A stretch of DNA of 64,000 nt, taken from contig NC_051434.1 in NCBI RefSeq assembly GCF_001649575.2, positions 25,364,359 to 25,428,358 of the forward strand, given 5' to 3'. Source of the stretch: Kryptolebias marmoratus (lineage: Eukaryota; Chordata; Actinopteri; Cyprinodontiformes; Rivulidae). The position numbers and the translations under genes were made by a program. Of this stretch, positions 48,199 through 59,299 are shown piece after piece. Position 1 is the stretch's first letter. Every line of letters begins with the position of its first letter. The notes below the pieces were generated by a model. That model ran no database searches. It saw only the letters and a list, made by a program, of their open reading frames with translations, and was not told the DNA's origin.

Positions 48199-50686
48199 AG
48201 TTTGTAGGATTCTGTCTCGAAATGGCCTCCATGGTCGAATCAGTGCCCAGAAGCCAGCACTAAACAAAAGGCAGTTAAAAAACTGTGTGGCATTTGCCAA
48301 GGCCCACAGTCTGCTAAACGGATGGACGCTGGAAAAGTGGCAGAAGGTGGATTTCTCAGATGAATCTTCAGTTGAATTAAACCACAGCCGGAGACCTACT
48401 GGAGCCCGTATGGATCCAAGATTCACCCAGAAAACAGTTAAGTTTGGTGGTGGAAAGATCATGGTCTGGAGTTACATTCAGTATGGGGGCGTGGGAAACA
48501 TTGGCAAGGTGGAAGGAAATATCAATAGCCTAAAATATCAAGAAGTATATGAACCATTACATATACTTCATGTTTGGGGTAGGGCTAAAGAGGAAGCTTG
48601 GAAGACAAAACCAAAGAATCTTGATGAACTCTGGGAGGCGTGTAAGACTGCATTCTTTGCTATTCCTGATGACTTTATCAATAAATAGTATGAAATATTG
48701 TCGAACCGCATCGATGCAGTCCTTCAAGCTCATGGAAGTCACACAAAATATTAAATATGGCTCTAACAGCACCACAACTTCATTCACCAATGTTATGAAA
48801 CATATCTTTGGATTTGAAGTAAATTTTTTGTTTGGTTTTCACATTACTTTCTGTGGGCAACAAAACTTTTGTCTTGCCAAAATCTGATCTTTCTGTGTTC
48901 ATTAAAGGATCATTATTTCTGCAGTGAAGCAAATTCATTTCTGTAAATTAAACCTCATTTGGGAGGGTTTGAGCTTTCATATGAGTCATTTCTAAAACCA
49001 ATAGATGAATTTAAAATCAGGTTATAAGCTTTTGTTTCCACAACATGGATAAGCGACAGAACTTCTGTCAGGGACTGTAAACATATAAATAAAAAATAAG
49101 AAATTAGGATGGAAGAAAAACAGAAAAATCATTTATTTGTAGGGAAATTTTAATTTTGGAAAGAAAAAGAAAATGTGTCTATTTAATGGCACCAAAACAT
49201 CTAAAAAAAGTTGTTCCATGTCAATGTATCCTACTGTGAAGCATTCCCTCTTTTTTTAACAACAATCTGTAAACATCGAGGAACTGAGGAGGAGAATGTT
49301 GTCCCATTCCTGCCTGATGGAGGATCCTAGCTGTTCAACAGTCCTTTGTCTTTGCCAGATTTTTTGCTGGATGGGAGTGTTTGTTGCTCTAAAAACTGTA
49401 AATGTTTGTTTGCATTGATGGAGCCTTTCTAGATGTGTAAGTTGTCCATGCCATACACACTAATGCACCCCCATACCATCAGAGAAGCAGGCATTTGAAC
49501 TGTGTGCAATAACAGGCTGGATGGTCCCTCTACTCTTTAGTACAGTATGGAATGTCTGTGGTTCCCATAAGGAATTTCAAATTTCCAGAGAAGACAGATG
49601 GTGTGCACATCTGGCTTCTTATTTGCATGATAGAGCTTTAATCAGCATTTGTGGATAGCATGACAAACGTTATTTACAGACAGTGATACGTCTATGTCAT
49701 ATATCAGAACCAGATCAGGAGTATAATTAAAAGAATGAGTAGGTTTGTGCACATTTTGGGTAAAACCAATTGACCCTATTAAATTATTAAAGGCTATGTT
49801 TAAACTATCCCTTTCAACATCCACGTGAATATTGAAATCCCCCACTTCTATGACTTTATCTGTATTCAATAATAAGTCAGGCAAAAACAGAGAATAAGGG
49901 CCAGGTGGATGATATATAACAACATGTAAAAGTGTCTTTTTCTGATTTCCATTTTGGATGAGAAAGACTGAGGGTCAAAGTCTCAAAAGAATTATGACAA
50001 ATAATTGGTTTAGGATTAATCAATAATCCTGACTGAAAAATAGCAGCTACTCCTCCACCTCAACCTGTTGCTCTAGGAACATGAAACTTTAGATAATTAC
50101 CAGGAGTGGATTTATTTACACAAACAAAATCCTCCTGTTGTATCCAGGTTTCTGTAAGACAAAATAAATCAATATGATGATCAGTTATCAAATCATTAAG
50201 TAATTGAGACTTAAAGGAGAGAGATACTATGTTCAATAATCCACATTTAATGATTTTATTTGTTGTTTTGGTAAAGTAATTGTGTTTATTTTTCTAAATA
50301 TTTTTGGTGTATTTTATTTGGGCCGTAGGCAAGCTGACACTTCATGGGGGTTTAAGTGGGTAACAGAGGAGAAGCAGCAGAGAAGTGTGTAAGACTTCAA
50401 CTCTGCTTCCTGGACTGGACCCTGGGTTGTCAATAATTTGGATGACAAAGAAAATCAGCCAAATTCCTAGATAGAAGAGCGTCTCCACCCAAAGTGGGAT
50501 GGATGCCATCTCTCCACATCAAACCAGGTTTTTCCCAAAAAGCACTAGAATTATCTACATTGCCCATGTTGTTTACATGACACCACCTGGACACCCAGTG
50601 GTAAAACGACGACATCCGATTAAACATGTCAGAAAACTACGGAGTCTGACATAGTTTTTGTAAAGTTACACACCGAAACAACATTA

Positions 50687-51537
50687 CCGTAAATTCCGGA
50701 CTATAAGCCGCTACTTTTTTCCCAAACTTTCAACCCTGCGGCTTATTCAGTGATGCGGCCAATTTATGTAATTTTTCTAACGGCCGCCAGCGGCGCTCGA
50801 GTAGAAAAGGTAAGATTTAGATCGGTGGAATATATGCGTCGAGGAAGACTGCAACTTCTTGTCTTGTGCATAAATTAAATTAGCGTGAACATACCCTCAT
50901 CATGGAAAATGCAAAAAGAAAGGCATATGACGCAGCTTTCAAGCTAAAAGCAATCGAGCAGTCCGATAAAGAAGGAAACAGAGCTGCTGCACGTAAACTT
51001 GGCATAAACNCCGACACTGAGGAAGACGACTTTGATGGCTTCAGTTCTAAGGAGGAAGATGAGGACGGCTTACCGTGATTTTTACAAGTACGGTATGTTC
51101 TTTTACCAGACCTGTTTACTGTGTTGCGAGCGTGTTGCTAGCGTGTTGCAACCATTAACTGCCCTGTCACAGGCACCGTTTGGGATGAAAGTTATATTAT
51201 TATTACCGTATTAAAGCTTTGAAAACTCTCGGTGTACCGTCTTTCTTTGTAAATATGTGTAACCCATGTATAATATGTATTTGCAACTGAGTATCATTTT
51301 CCGTTCATTTTGCCGGCTGTGATTTTTGGACTGTGGACTTTAATGAAGGACATTTAGTTTCATTCGCGGGACTTGAAGTCGGGTTTGGGTTAATTTTGTG
51401 TTTGTGTTACATGTTTTAATGTGGGCACATGCAGCTTATATACAGGTGCGGCTTGTGTATGTACAAAATCGGTTTTCCTCTTAAAATGTGGTGGGTGCGC
51501 TTATAATCAGGTGCGCTCTATAGTCCGGAAATTACGG
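50687..51537 (+). mobile_element. pogo-like DNA transposon remnant
   Basis: Perfect 19-bp inverted ends CCGTAAATTCCGGACTATA are flanked by TA on each side (50685-50686 and 51538-51539), the Tc1/mariner/pogo target duplication. The second terminal-region motif, gccgctactttt and gcggcttattcagtg, recurs inverted near the right end (gcagcttatatacagg, gcggcttgtgtat). It carries the two ends of a transposase frame with the middle missing at a single N (51010). It lies inside L2 ORF1. Confidence 0.88.
50902..51078 (+). pseudogene. pogo-like transposase, only N- and C-terminal ends
   Basis: The ATG at 50902 opens 36 codons: MENAKRKAYDAAFKLKAIEQ and SDKEGNRAAARKLGIN. This is the first two helices of a BrkDBD/CENP-B-like helix-turn-helix, as in POGK-type pogo transposases. 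A single N at 51010 follows. The reading then resumes in another frame as the acidic tail DTEEDDFDGFSSKEEDEDGL and stops at TGA 51076-51078. The DDE catalytic domain is absent. Either this is an internal-deletion derivative, or the assembler closed a gap here with one N and the middle is simply missing from the assembly. Confidence 0.75.
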
Positions 51538-52110
51538 TAATTTTAGTCACCTTCGATTGGGGTAACGGGGTGTCATTACCGCAGACGTTAATAACAATCT
51601 TACTATATTTAACCTTAACCTTAGTCAGCAGTTTCAGGCAGCATTCATTGTCACCCACTCTGGCCCCTGGAATGCATTTGACTGTGGTCATTGGAGTTCC
51701 TAGTGCCACGTTTTGGACTATGGAGCTGCCAATTACCAGGGTCTGCTTCTCAGCAGGTGTGTCGTTTAGTGAGGAAAATCGGTCATAAATGTGAATGTAT
51801 CAGTGGTGAACTGGGGGCTTAGCCTTAGCTCTGTGCTTACTGTCACCCAGTCGGCCTGGGGTCCTGGCTGCTCGGGGTCTGCTGGAGGACCACTAACTGG
51901 GAGTTACTCCTGTTAGCTGGCTAATGGCTTTTCGTAAGCCTCTCCTCCAAAGCTACCATGAGGCTACATTTATTACATGTACCATTATCGCAAAAGGAGG
52001 CAGAGGAATAGCTAAATATCTAACACACAGAGAGAGTGAGAACAGAAGAAGCTGGGAGAGAACCAGACGCCATGCTAAGCTAACACTAGCTAAAGTAAGC
52101 AGAATCCAAA

Positions 52111-54284
52111 TACATCGATAAAATCAAGAACTGTTGAAAGACAAAAGGTGCCTCAAGCACGATCCAACAGTAGAAGAAAAAAAATGTGTCAAGAGTGTGT
52201 GAACCTTGTGAAGGTTAGATAAATCCAGTAAATCAAAAGATTCTACGACCAAACACATTACTCCAGCTACCAGCAGAAAAACAGGAAGCGACACAAACAT
52301 CAGCACGTCAGCCAGAAGCTCATTGGGTCAGTCAGGCATAACAAGGAGGTCGCAGGTTGAGTATGAAGTTTATATGTTCTCCCAGTGCATGCACGGGTTT
52401 TTTCCAGGTACTCCAGTTTCTGTTTGATAGAAAGAAGCTTGTATATTTTTAAGTGTTATTAAATTACACTTTTGGGACTTGTAAACACCACAGCATGTGT
52501 TTTTTCCTGGTATCACTTGTATCCTGCACAAGCCTACCATTTAGATTTGTTTTAAAGTAAAATGACCTTTCATTGAGGGTCAGCTATAATTACAGCTAAA
52601 CTTTGCTCTGGTCATTTTTCAGCAGTTCCACTAGTCTTTAAAAGTGAAATTACCATCACGTTTATACCAGCTACACCAGCTGATGTAGTTCACAAGAACT
52701 GGCAGCATAGTGGTTAGTTTATCTGCAGAGTTTATCTGTATGACATCAGTTATTTCAGAAGTATCACTGTTCTGTTCAGTTTAAGGCTTTAAAATGTACA
52801 CTACATCACTTCATTAGTTATGTGAGATTATATTTAATATGTTTGGGAGAAAAAATATTTGACTAAATGCATTCTTTGCTTCCCTCACAATTTGATGAAT
52901 TACTTGTCTTTTTTATCAGTTCAGACAGATTGGTGAGGATCCAAATTTTATGTAGTGCAATCAAAATTAATACATAGTCCTAAATTGTTGCTACTTTTCA
53001 GATTGCATGTCTACTTTACTGTTTAATTCTATATATTACTTATAATCAAGTGCTGCATCTCAAAGGACATGTAATGGTATTATTAAGTACAGAGGGCTAT
53101 AGAGTATGCCTGTTTGTTTGTTTTTATCAGAGTGAAATCACAAATTCTCTTTATTGTGCATCTTGCACTTGCTGAATGGTTGAAAAATCAAAGATAGGCT
53201 TTAATGTTGTTTGGGCTACAAACTCTAAATTGTGTCGTTACTGCATCAGTAATTTAGGTACAAAATTATTTAATGTAAAACATCCAGCAACCGTGGTTTA
53301 ATGGAAGGTTTTTGTCAGGTTTTAGGATTTTCAGTACAAATTTTCATTCATTGAAAGATTCATTTTCATTCAAAACAATTCATTGAAACAGATTAGGTAC
53401 TTTTTACAAACACAAAAAATGAGAATTAAGTATACTGTTTTGTATAATTACATTGCCCAGCACAAGTGATTTGGGTTTGTTTACCAACTTTTTTTCATTT
53501 TTGTATTTTGTCTTTTTGCTGTTGCAATATCAAATCAATGCTGATTGTGTCATTTGCTAAGTTTTACCCTAGTTTCTCTTGATTCGCACCTAAAATATTT
53601 ATATAAAACACATTCTTTTGCATAATTTAAAAAAAGAGATCCAGGTTGTTTCTTTTATCCTTTTAACTAAAGTTTGCCTGTTCAAACTAGATACACTCAG
53701 TTTCTGGCCTTTAAATTTTCTTTGTTTGTGAATGCATTTATAAATGGCTACTATAGCTGGTAGTTTTACTTGGTACCTACCGTATTTGTTAAGGATTTTT
53801 CATAACAACTATTATAACTGTTAACACTATGACACGTTGTGCTTCTAAAATTGATTTATTTTATTTTATTTATTCATTTGGACCTCTCATCTAGTGTTAA
53901 AATGGTTCTATTTACTTCTAATAGTTAAAAGTTTAAAAGTTTTATATGTACTTTTAGTCATGTGTACCAAAGAACTGTTCGCATTATTCTCACATTACCT
54001 GTCCTATCACGATTGCAAGCTTAGAGTTTTGTTTAATTCAGAGTCATCACATACAAAGAGAAAGACAATGGCATAAAGGCTGATGGACTATATCATTGGT
54101 GGGAAGGTACCTCGGAAGCCCAATGTCTGAAGTTTATTGAAACATCACCAGTGATAGATTACTTAAATACAGAAACTGGCAATTTGTGATTTTTTTTGTT
54201 CTGAACTGCACTGATTCCTTAAAATGAGAGAAGCTGAAAAGAAGATAGGCTTTTATATTCTGTTCTATATGTTTTTTGTTTGTT
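52111..54284. other. intergenic AT-rich sequence with one repeat fragment
   Basis: About 52318-52425 is a fragment of the common repeat also seen at 2046-2312 (tcgcaggttgagtatgaag, tatgttctcccagtgcatg, gggttttttccaggtactcc). The remainder to 54284 is AT-rich with no recognised gene or element end. Confidence 0.55.
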
Positions 54285-54615
54285 TGTTTTAAGCAAGGGT
54301 GATGTACAAAGTTGTAGCAGCTACAGAGGAATTCAGATGATGAGCCACACAATGAAGATCTGGGAGAGAGTTGTAGAAAATAGACTTAGTCAAGAGGTGA
54401 CTATTTGTGAGCAGCAGTATGGTTTTATGCCAAGAAAGAACCACAGACACCAGCTTTGCTTTGAGGATAGTGATGGAGAAGTACAGAGAGGGTCAGAAAG
54501 AACTTCATTGTGTCTTTGTGGGTTTAGAAAAAGCAAACAACAGGAAGCTGAGGGAGGAGCTGTGCTGTTGTATGAGGAAATCTGGAGTGGCAGAGAAGTA
54601 TGTTAGACTGGTACA

Positions 54616-54661
54616 GGACATGTATGAGGACAGCAGGACATGTATGAGGACAGCAGGACAT
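54616..54661. repeat. 20-bp minisatellite inside RTE reverse transcriptase, copy 2
   Basis: Two full GGACATGTATGAGGACAGCA units and the start of a third before the 132-N gap. After the gap the sequence resumes ggacagtggtgagg, the same last-unit type as in copy 1. With the stated gap length the array would hold about nine units. Confidence 0.92.
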
Positions 54662-54793
54662 NNNNNNNNNNNNNNNNNNNNNNNNNNNNNNNNNNNNNNN
54701 NNNNNNNNNNNNNNNNNNNNNNNNNNNNNNNNNNNNNNNNNNNNNNNNNNNNNNNNNNNNNNNNNNNNNNNNNNNNNNNNNNNNNNNNNNNNN
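54662..54793. other. assembly gap of 132 N
   Basis: Lies wholly inside the minisatellite, where short reads would collapse. Confidence 0.97.
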
Positions 54794-55675
54794 GGACAGT
54801 GGTGAGGTGTGCTGTAGGAGTGACAGATAGCTTCAGTGTGGAGGTGGGACTGCATCAAGGATCGGCTCTGAGCCCCTTCTTGTTTGCTCTGGTGATGGAC
54901 AGACTAACAGATGAGGTCAGGCAGGAATCCCTGTGGACTATGATGTTTGCAGATGACGACATGATCTGTGGTGAGAACAGGGAACAGGTGGAAGAGAACT
55001 TGGAGAGGTGGAGGTATGTACTTGAAAGACAAGGAATGAAAGTCAGCCTTAGAAAGAGTACATCTGTGTGAATGAGAGGGAGGCAGGTGGAACAGTGAGG
55101 TCACAAGGAGGTCAGAGGTCACAAAGGTGCGGGACTTCAAGTACTAAGAGTCAACTGTCCAGGAAAACAGGGAGTGTGATAAAGAGGTGAAGAAAAGAGT
55201 CCAGGCAAGATAGAGTGGGTGGAGAAAAGTTTCAACAGTTTCCAACAGTCACAAAAGGCTGGCAGCAAAGGTCAAAGGAAAGGTTTACAAGACAGAGGTG
55301 AGAGCAGCTATGTTGTATGGTTTGGAGACAGTGGGACTGACAAAAGGACAGGAGACAGAACTGGAAGTGGCAGAACTGAAGATGTTGAGGTTCTCCTTGG
55401 GAGGGACAAGGATGGACAGGATTAGGAATGAGGTCATCAGAGGTACAGCACAGGTTGAACGTCTGGGAGATAAAGTTAGAGGTCAGACTGAGATGGTTTG
55501 GACATGTGCAGAGGAGGGACAGTGGGTATATTGGTAGAAGGATGTTAGAGATGCAGCTGCTGGGAAAAAGACAAAGAGCAAGGCCAAAGAGGAGATATAT
55601 GGATGTAGTTTGAGAGGACATGGATGTAGTTGGAGTGAGGACAGAGGACACAGGAGGTGTCCAAAGCCAGCTTGA

Positions 55676-56174
55676 AAGTAAACTTGTTATTGAGAAAATA
55701 TGGTGTGATAACATGTTTCTTGCAAATACACAGTAGTGCCCCTGGTGGTAGATTGTGTTAGGAAAAAATTGGCATGTTCCTACCAATATGATAAATCAGA
55801 CATTAATAAATTTCCATCCATCCATCCATCTTCTTTACCCACTTCTCCATTCCGGGTCGCGGGGAGCTGGTGCCTATCCCCAGCAGTCAAATTATTAAAT
55901 ATTTGAATTTGAAATATTTTTCTTTTAAGCTCAATACTTAGGACCCTGAGGCTCCTTAAAATTTTTGAGGGCTAAACCTTTGCTTATAACTCATTTAGAA
56001 ACTAGTGTCCCCACGTAGTGGGAAAACAAGTGTAAGTGTGTGTGTCTTGATTTAGGAAGTATTTTTTGTTAGCATATGCATACACAATGGACAAGACAGA
56101 CAAAAACTGAAAAGGTTACATTTTCAGTGATCATGATCCAATTAGTAAAAGTAATCTGTCTAAGGAAACCAACA
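55676..56174. other. intergenic, repeat tail at 55812-55885
   Basis: The stretch tccatccatccatcttcttt, ccgggtcgcgggg and ggtgcctatccccagc is the tail of a common teleost repeat with a (CCAT)n end. The rest shows nothing. Confidence 0.6.
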
Positions 56175-56430
56175 GTTAGCATTGAATTTTCACTCTGTTG
56201 CAGTCTCCAATCCTGAGCAGCACAATGGCGACAGTGGAAAGGAAAAACTCCCTTTTAACAGGAAGATATTTCCAGAAAGCCGGGCTCAGGATGGGCGGCC
56301 ATCTGCTTCGAACAGCTGGGGACAATATTCATGGTCCACTGGGATTCCAGCAGTAACAAAGATTACCCACGTAGTTACACAAAGGTCTTCCCAATATGAT
56401 GACACAAATTTTCATCTCCTAACATAGATT
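56175..56430. repeat. dispersed LINE-tail-like repeat
   Basis: Contains gcagtctccaatcctgagc (also at 29227), ggcgacagtggaaaggaaa, aactcccttttaacagg and gggctcaggatgggcggcc, a widely repeated fish sequence. Family not assigned. Confidence 0.65.
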
Positions 56431-56567
56431 GTGAAGGGGCTAGGCATTGCAGTGTTTCTCTAGTTCAGAGAAAAGCTGTTCACAACAATACTGGAAATAC
56501 GACTGCTTGACCCTACAAAACAAAAGCACACACTTTACCTCATGGGTCCAGCTACTGACCATCATTA

Positions 56568-56850
56568 ATGGTGGAAGTGGCTCAGGAGGTAAGGAAGCAT
56601 CCTGTAACTGGAGGGTTGCTGGTTCAAGTCCCTGCTCCATCAGTTTCAGCTGTTGTGTCCTTGGACAAGACACTTCACCTGCCTTGCCTACTGGTGGTGG
56701 TCAGAGGGCTCAGTGGTGTCGGTGTGATGGCAGCCTCACTTCTGTCAGCCTGCCCCAGGGCAGCTATGGCTACAATGTAGCTCACCTCCATCAGTGTGTG
56801 AATGGGTGAATGATTGTAGTGTAAAGCGCTACAATTACTGAATGTTTGAG
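56568..56850 (+). mobile_element. tRNA-derived SINE
   Basis: A tRNA-like head with box-A-like gtggctcaggaggtaagg and box-B-like ggttcaagtcc (56622-56632), then ttgtgtccttggacaagaca, cacttcacctgcc, and gtgaatgggtgaatgattg, ending tgtaaagcgctac. This is the typical teleost tRNA SINE with a core-like body. It is the clearest RNA-gene-derived sequence here; it is not a functional tRNA gene. Confidence 0.82.
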
Positions 56851-56974
56851 TTTGGTACCAAAATACTGACTGAGATGTTGAATTAGCATAAAAGTTGAAC
56901 TGGAGAGTCTAATTAAACCAGAAGTTAAAACTTTGAGGCAAAGAGGGTTTGAAAAGTTCAAGGTAAGGTGAAGG

Positions 56975-57336
56975 TGTCAGGATTTGGGGATCTTGGGTTT
57001 GTTTTTGTATTGAGTTTGTTGTTTCTTTAATTCTGTTATTTGGTTCATGTGTTTAGTTTTGGTGTCTTGTTCTCTGTAATTATTACCTTTCCTCTGCCCA
57101 GTACCTGCCAGACTGCCTCAACCACCCACACCTGTGCCTCATTCATAATCAGTCACCTGTGTTCATCTTCTTCACTTCCCCGCAGTCCTGCCCCTCATGT
57201 TCTTGCAACCCTGGATTTGGTATTTCATTTTTGTTGCTGCCACGTCTGTCAGGCTTTTGTTTGCTTTGTGTTAATAAATTAGGTTTTCTTTAAGTTCTGT
57301 CTACATTTGGGTCCAAACCATCCTCCAAACCTGACA
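56975..57336 (+). mobile_element. solo-LTR-like element with TGTCAGG ends
   Basis: 362 bp bounded by TGTCAGGATTTGGGGAT and, inverted, TGTCAGGTTTGGAGGAT at the right. TG...CA ends and a polyadenylation signal (ttaataaatt, about 57270) followed by catttgggtccaaacc fit an LTR. The imperfect inverted ends would also fit a DNA element. Flanks gaagg and gagag do not give a clean duplication. Confidence 0.55.
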
Positions 57337-59039
57337 GAGAGCGGACGGAACAATAATTATTATGAATTTAGGCAAACTGTAGTGGAAAAATGATTAAATT
57401 TTGAGCCAAGGACCTTTGTAGCCATGTTATCACCAGCAGAATATTAGGAGATTGTTGTTCCCACCAAGAGTTGACTTTATCAGCTGCCTAGTTTGGTATC
57501 AGGTGGGTTTTAGGCCGAAGTTTGATAAAAGGCCGCTGAGAGGTGTCGTCTGAAGAACACCTTTGGTCAGCGGAAGCTGAGAAGAACGTTTGGGCCGGCT
57601 TCCAGGCTGATTCAACAGTCAGCTGCTCAGTTCTTGTGGCGGCTGTTGGACGCTCTGGTAGATGTCTGACGATGTCCGAAGCTGGGCGGTGAGGAGGCTG
57701 AGGTCGAGAAGTGTTCGGGTCTCACGAAGATGATGAGATCGAGTTTATCTCAAGTTTTGACTATTTTACTCAACTTCACTAACTTTTCCTAAGTTAAGTT
57801 AAAATCAGTTATGACCGCCACAATAAACTGAGTGGCAAAGCAGAAAAACATGAGAATCACAAACCAAAATATACAAAGTTAAAAAAAACAAAGACAAAAG
57901 ACAACGAGGAGAAGAGCAGAAAACGAGAGGATGAGAGAGGATGAGAGAGGGGGTGAGCGGGAGAGCGAGCGCGCCCAGGGCTTTTAAACAAAGCTGGAGA
58001 TTGTGCTTTCTGTCTCAACAGTCCATTCACAGCCGCTGTTCTAAAAGAAAGTGGGCGTTTCAGTGGGCATACAACCAATAGAAAGTTCACCTACTTGGTT
58101 AACTTTTACGCTTTCAGACAAAGGAAAGGGGCATGATCCGAACTTTACACCTTTTTGCTTCAAAAATTGAAGAACTAAATCTAATTAAAACAAGAAACAG
58201 AATTGATCAGTACTTACTTTAACTTCTTCTTAAATGGAGTTGAGCCTTTAGAAAAAAAACAAATCAGTTAATAAGCACTGAAAGAAAGCACATTACATCT
58301 TTTAAATTTGTTGTAACATTACTGAATTTCTAATACTGGTTGGGTTTTACTTAAAGATATATGTAATATGCTATGCTGGATCACAGTAAAATTATGTTCT
58401 TACATGACATCTGATACAAAGTTGAATGAAAAGCAACAGAAAATATATTTTAAAAGTGTTAAAGGTGAAAAGTGTGGATCTCATACTTTTCACAAGAAAA
58501 AACTGCAGTAGTTCTTGCAACTGAAATTAAAGGGGTTAGACACAATCTCACAGTGTAAAATGAAGATTACAGGGCAGAAAATTACTTTTTACAGATTAGG
58601 AAATGCACATCTGATTGGCAGTTCATAAAAAGTGTAACAAGAACTTTGAATCCACCAGCGGAGGGACTGTGGGACTTTCTTCCCAGTCCTAAAGGTTGTT
58701 TTCCTTTGATGCCTGTAGAAACCAAAATTTCATCAGTTTCAGCTTAACCAGGTTTCGGCTGCGTTTTCTTCTCAGAGTGTAAATTCTGTCAAACAAGACA
58801 GAACTGACACTGATGGGTCACTGTTTCAGAGCCTGGAAGTCTGCATGTCAGTCTTGGAGAGCTGGTGGGAATGTAAATTATGGTTACAGTCAACAAAAGT
58901 GATTAGTTTATGGCTGTCTTGGGATTCAGAGAAAGGGGGAAGCTTGATCAATGACCATTCTTAGTCTGATAAGATCAAGAGAGAGACAACTGGGTTCCCC
59001 TTCCAAACACTGATGAAACAGTCCATTTCCATGAGGCTA
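57337..59039. other. intergenic; unidentified G/C-richer block at 57500-58130
   Basis: About 57530-57740 is G+C-rich (ggtcagcggaagctgag, tggcggctgttggacgctc), and 57900-58060 is purine-rich with (gagaggat)n and gcgagcgcgccc. It may be an LTR, a transposon 5' region or a CpG-type promoter, but I recognise no motif. From 58130 to 59039 nothing is seen. Confidence 0.4.
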
Positions 59040-59240
59040 TCAATGCAGAAATAGCCCAAACTCTGATGTAGGACCCTACAAATTATTGGCTGCATGTCTA
59101 CAACTGATGAAAAATGGCATAATTCAGTCAATTTTACAGATATTGTTCTAAGATTTGGTGTTGTAGTAGCTGAGCTTTATTCACAATACATACTCCAAGT
59201 GCTACTCATTGTGCAACATTTCTGCTTAAAACTTTAGCAT
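59040..59240 (+). repeat. dispersed repeat B fragment
   Basis: taattcagtcaattttaca, gatattgttctaagatttg and tagtagctgagctttattc parallel 60580-60650. Confidence 0.7.
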
Positions 59241-59299
59241 TAACTCTTGGCGTTAAGGCTCAGTTACAGTCGCGCTTTACTCTGCACTCAGGGTGCGGA

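Larger units (their letters stand above)
47254..49077 (+). mobile_element. Tc1-like transposon with 222-bp inverted repeats
   Basis: Long inverted repeats (47254-47475 and 48856-49077) start CAGTCCCTGACAGAAGTTCT and are flanked by TA on both sides, the Tc1/mariner target duplication. The internal remains begin MPKIHPATKALIIKRLKTRS, TAEVAGTFNVSQRQVQRI (paired-like DNA-binding domain) and, after a shift, SDKPRSGRPRKT. Beyond an inserted retroposon it continues SLLNGWTLEKWQKVDFSDES (the second catalytic Asp region), TQKTVKFGGGKIMVWS, and finally NLDELWEACKTAF. The segment between GKVEGNINSLKYQEV and VWGRAKEEAW is deleted or mutated. No intact transposase is possible. Confidence 0.9.
47172..49650 (-). 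mobile_element. mariner/ISRm11-like DNA element, host of nested insertions
   Basis: The left end at 47172 (TA, then CAACTTCTGAAAAAGTTGG and aatgtaaataaaaacagaa) matches the end of the related element at 62284. After an intervening Tc1-like element (47254-49077), antisense transposase sequence resumes: tgttgctctaaaaactgtaa, agatgtgtaagttgtcc, acccccataccatcagag, and tttcaaatttccag. These are antisense of the same family, seen in sense at 63100-63250. The right end is lost where the L2 begins. Confidence 0.7.
50430..51800 (-). pseudogene. L2-type LINE ORF1 with SGNH/esterase domain, split by insertion
   Basis: From 51800 the minus frame reads NDTPAEKQTLVIGSSIVQNV, a block-I-like motif of SGNH esterases (G-S instead of G-D-S), then KCIPGARVGDNECCLKLL and IVINVCGNDTPL, the block III region with CGND where GGND is usual. 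At VTKI it runs into the DNA element. It resumes after the element (50684) as MSDSVVFSDMFNRMSSFYHW, SRWCHVNNMGNVD and RDGIHPTLGGDALLSRNLA, ending with TAA at 50430. RDGIHPT supplies the catalytic D--H of the family. Esterase-type ORF1 proteins are known from CR1/L2 LINEs and are thought to bind RNA or lipid. This copy is non-functional because of the insertion. Confidence 0.8.
49650..52110 (-). mobile_element. L2/CR1-group LINE, 5' half with esterase ORF1
   Basis: Read right to left. The G/C-richer 5' region (to about 52110) leads into ORF1, which a pogo-like element (50687-51537) splits. After ORF1 stops at 50430, endonuclease sequence of ORF2 follows at 49884-49650: VGDFNIHVDVERDSLNIAF and THSFNYTPDLVLIYD. 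The element is then cut off, abutting the mariner-like element. It is a different copy from the 10-kb L2, and between them most of an L2 is represented. Confidence 0.82.
54285..55675 (+). mobile_element. RTE-type LINE with internal minisatellite, copy 2
   Basis: The + strand encodes a 5'-truncated ORF2 starting in the RT: SSYRGIQMMSHTMKIWERVV, QEVTICEQQYGFMPRKN, then the A-like block (CVFVGLEKANNRKLREELC, with the usual DLEKAYD altered to GLEKANN). It continues with VRLVQDMYEDSRT, the minisatellite and gap, then VEVGLHQGSALSPFLFALVM, SLWTMMFADDDMICGENREQ (FADD box present), and the C-terminal region with YGLETVGLTKGQETELEVAE, RFSLGGTRMDRIRNEVIRGT and RWFGHVQRRDSGYIGRRMLE. Several shifts occur. 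It is dead but less decayed than most LINEs here. Confidence 0.88.

Noticed and set aside
56622..56632. tRNA gene at the SINE head (box B ggttcaagtcc)
   Set aside because: The acceptor stem and anticodon arm are not intact, and the body and tail are those of a SINE.
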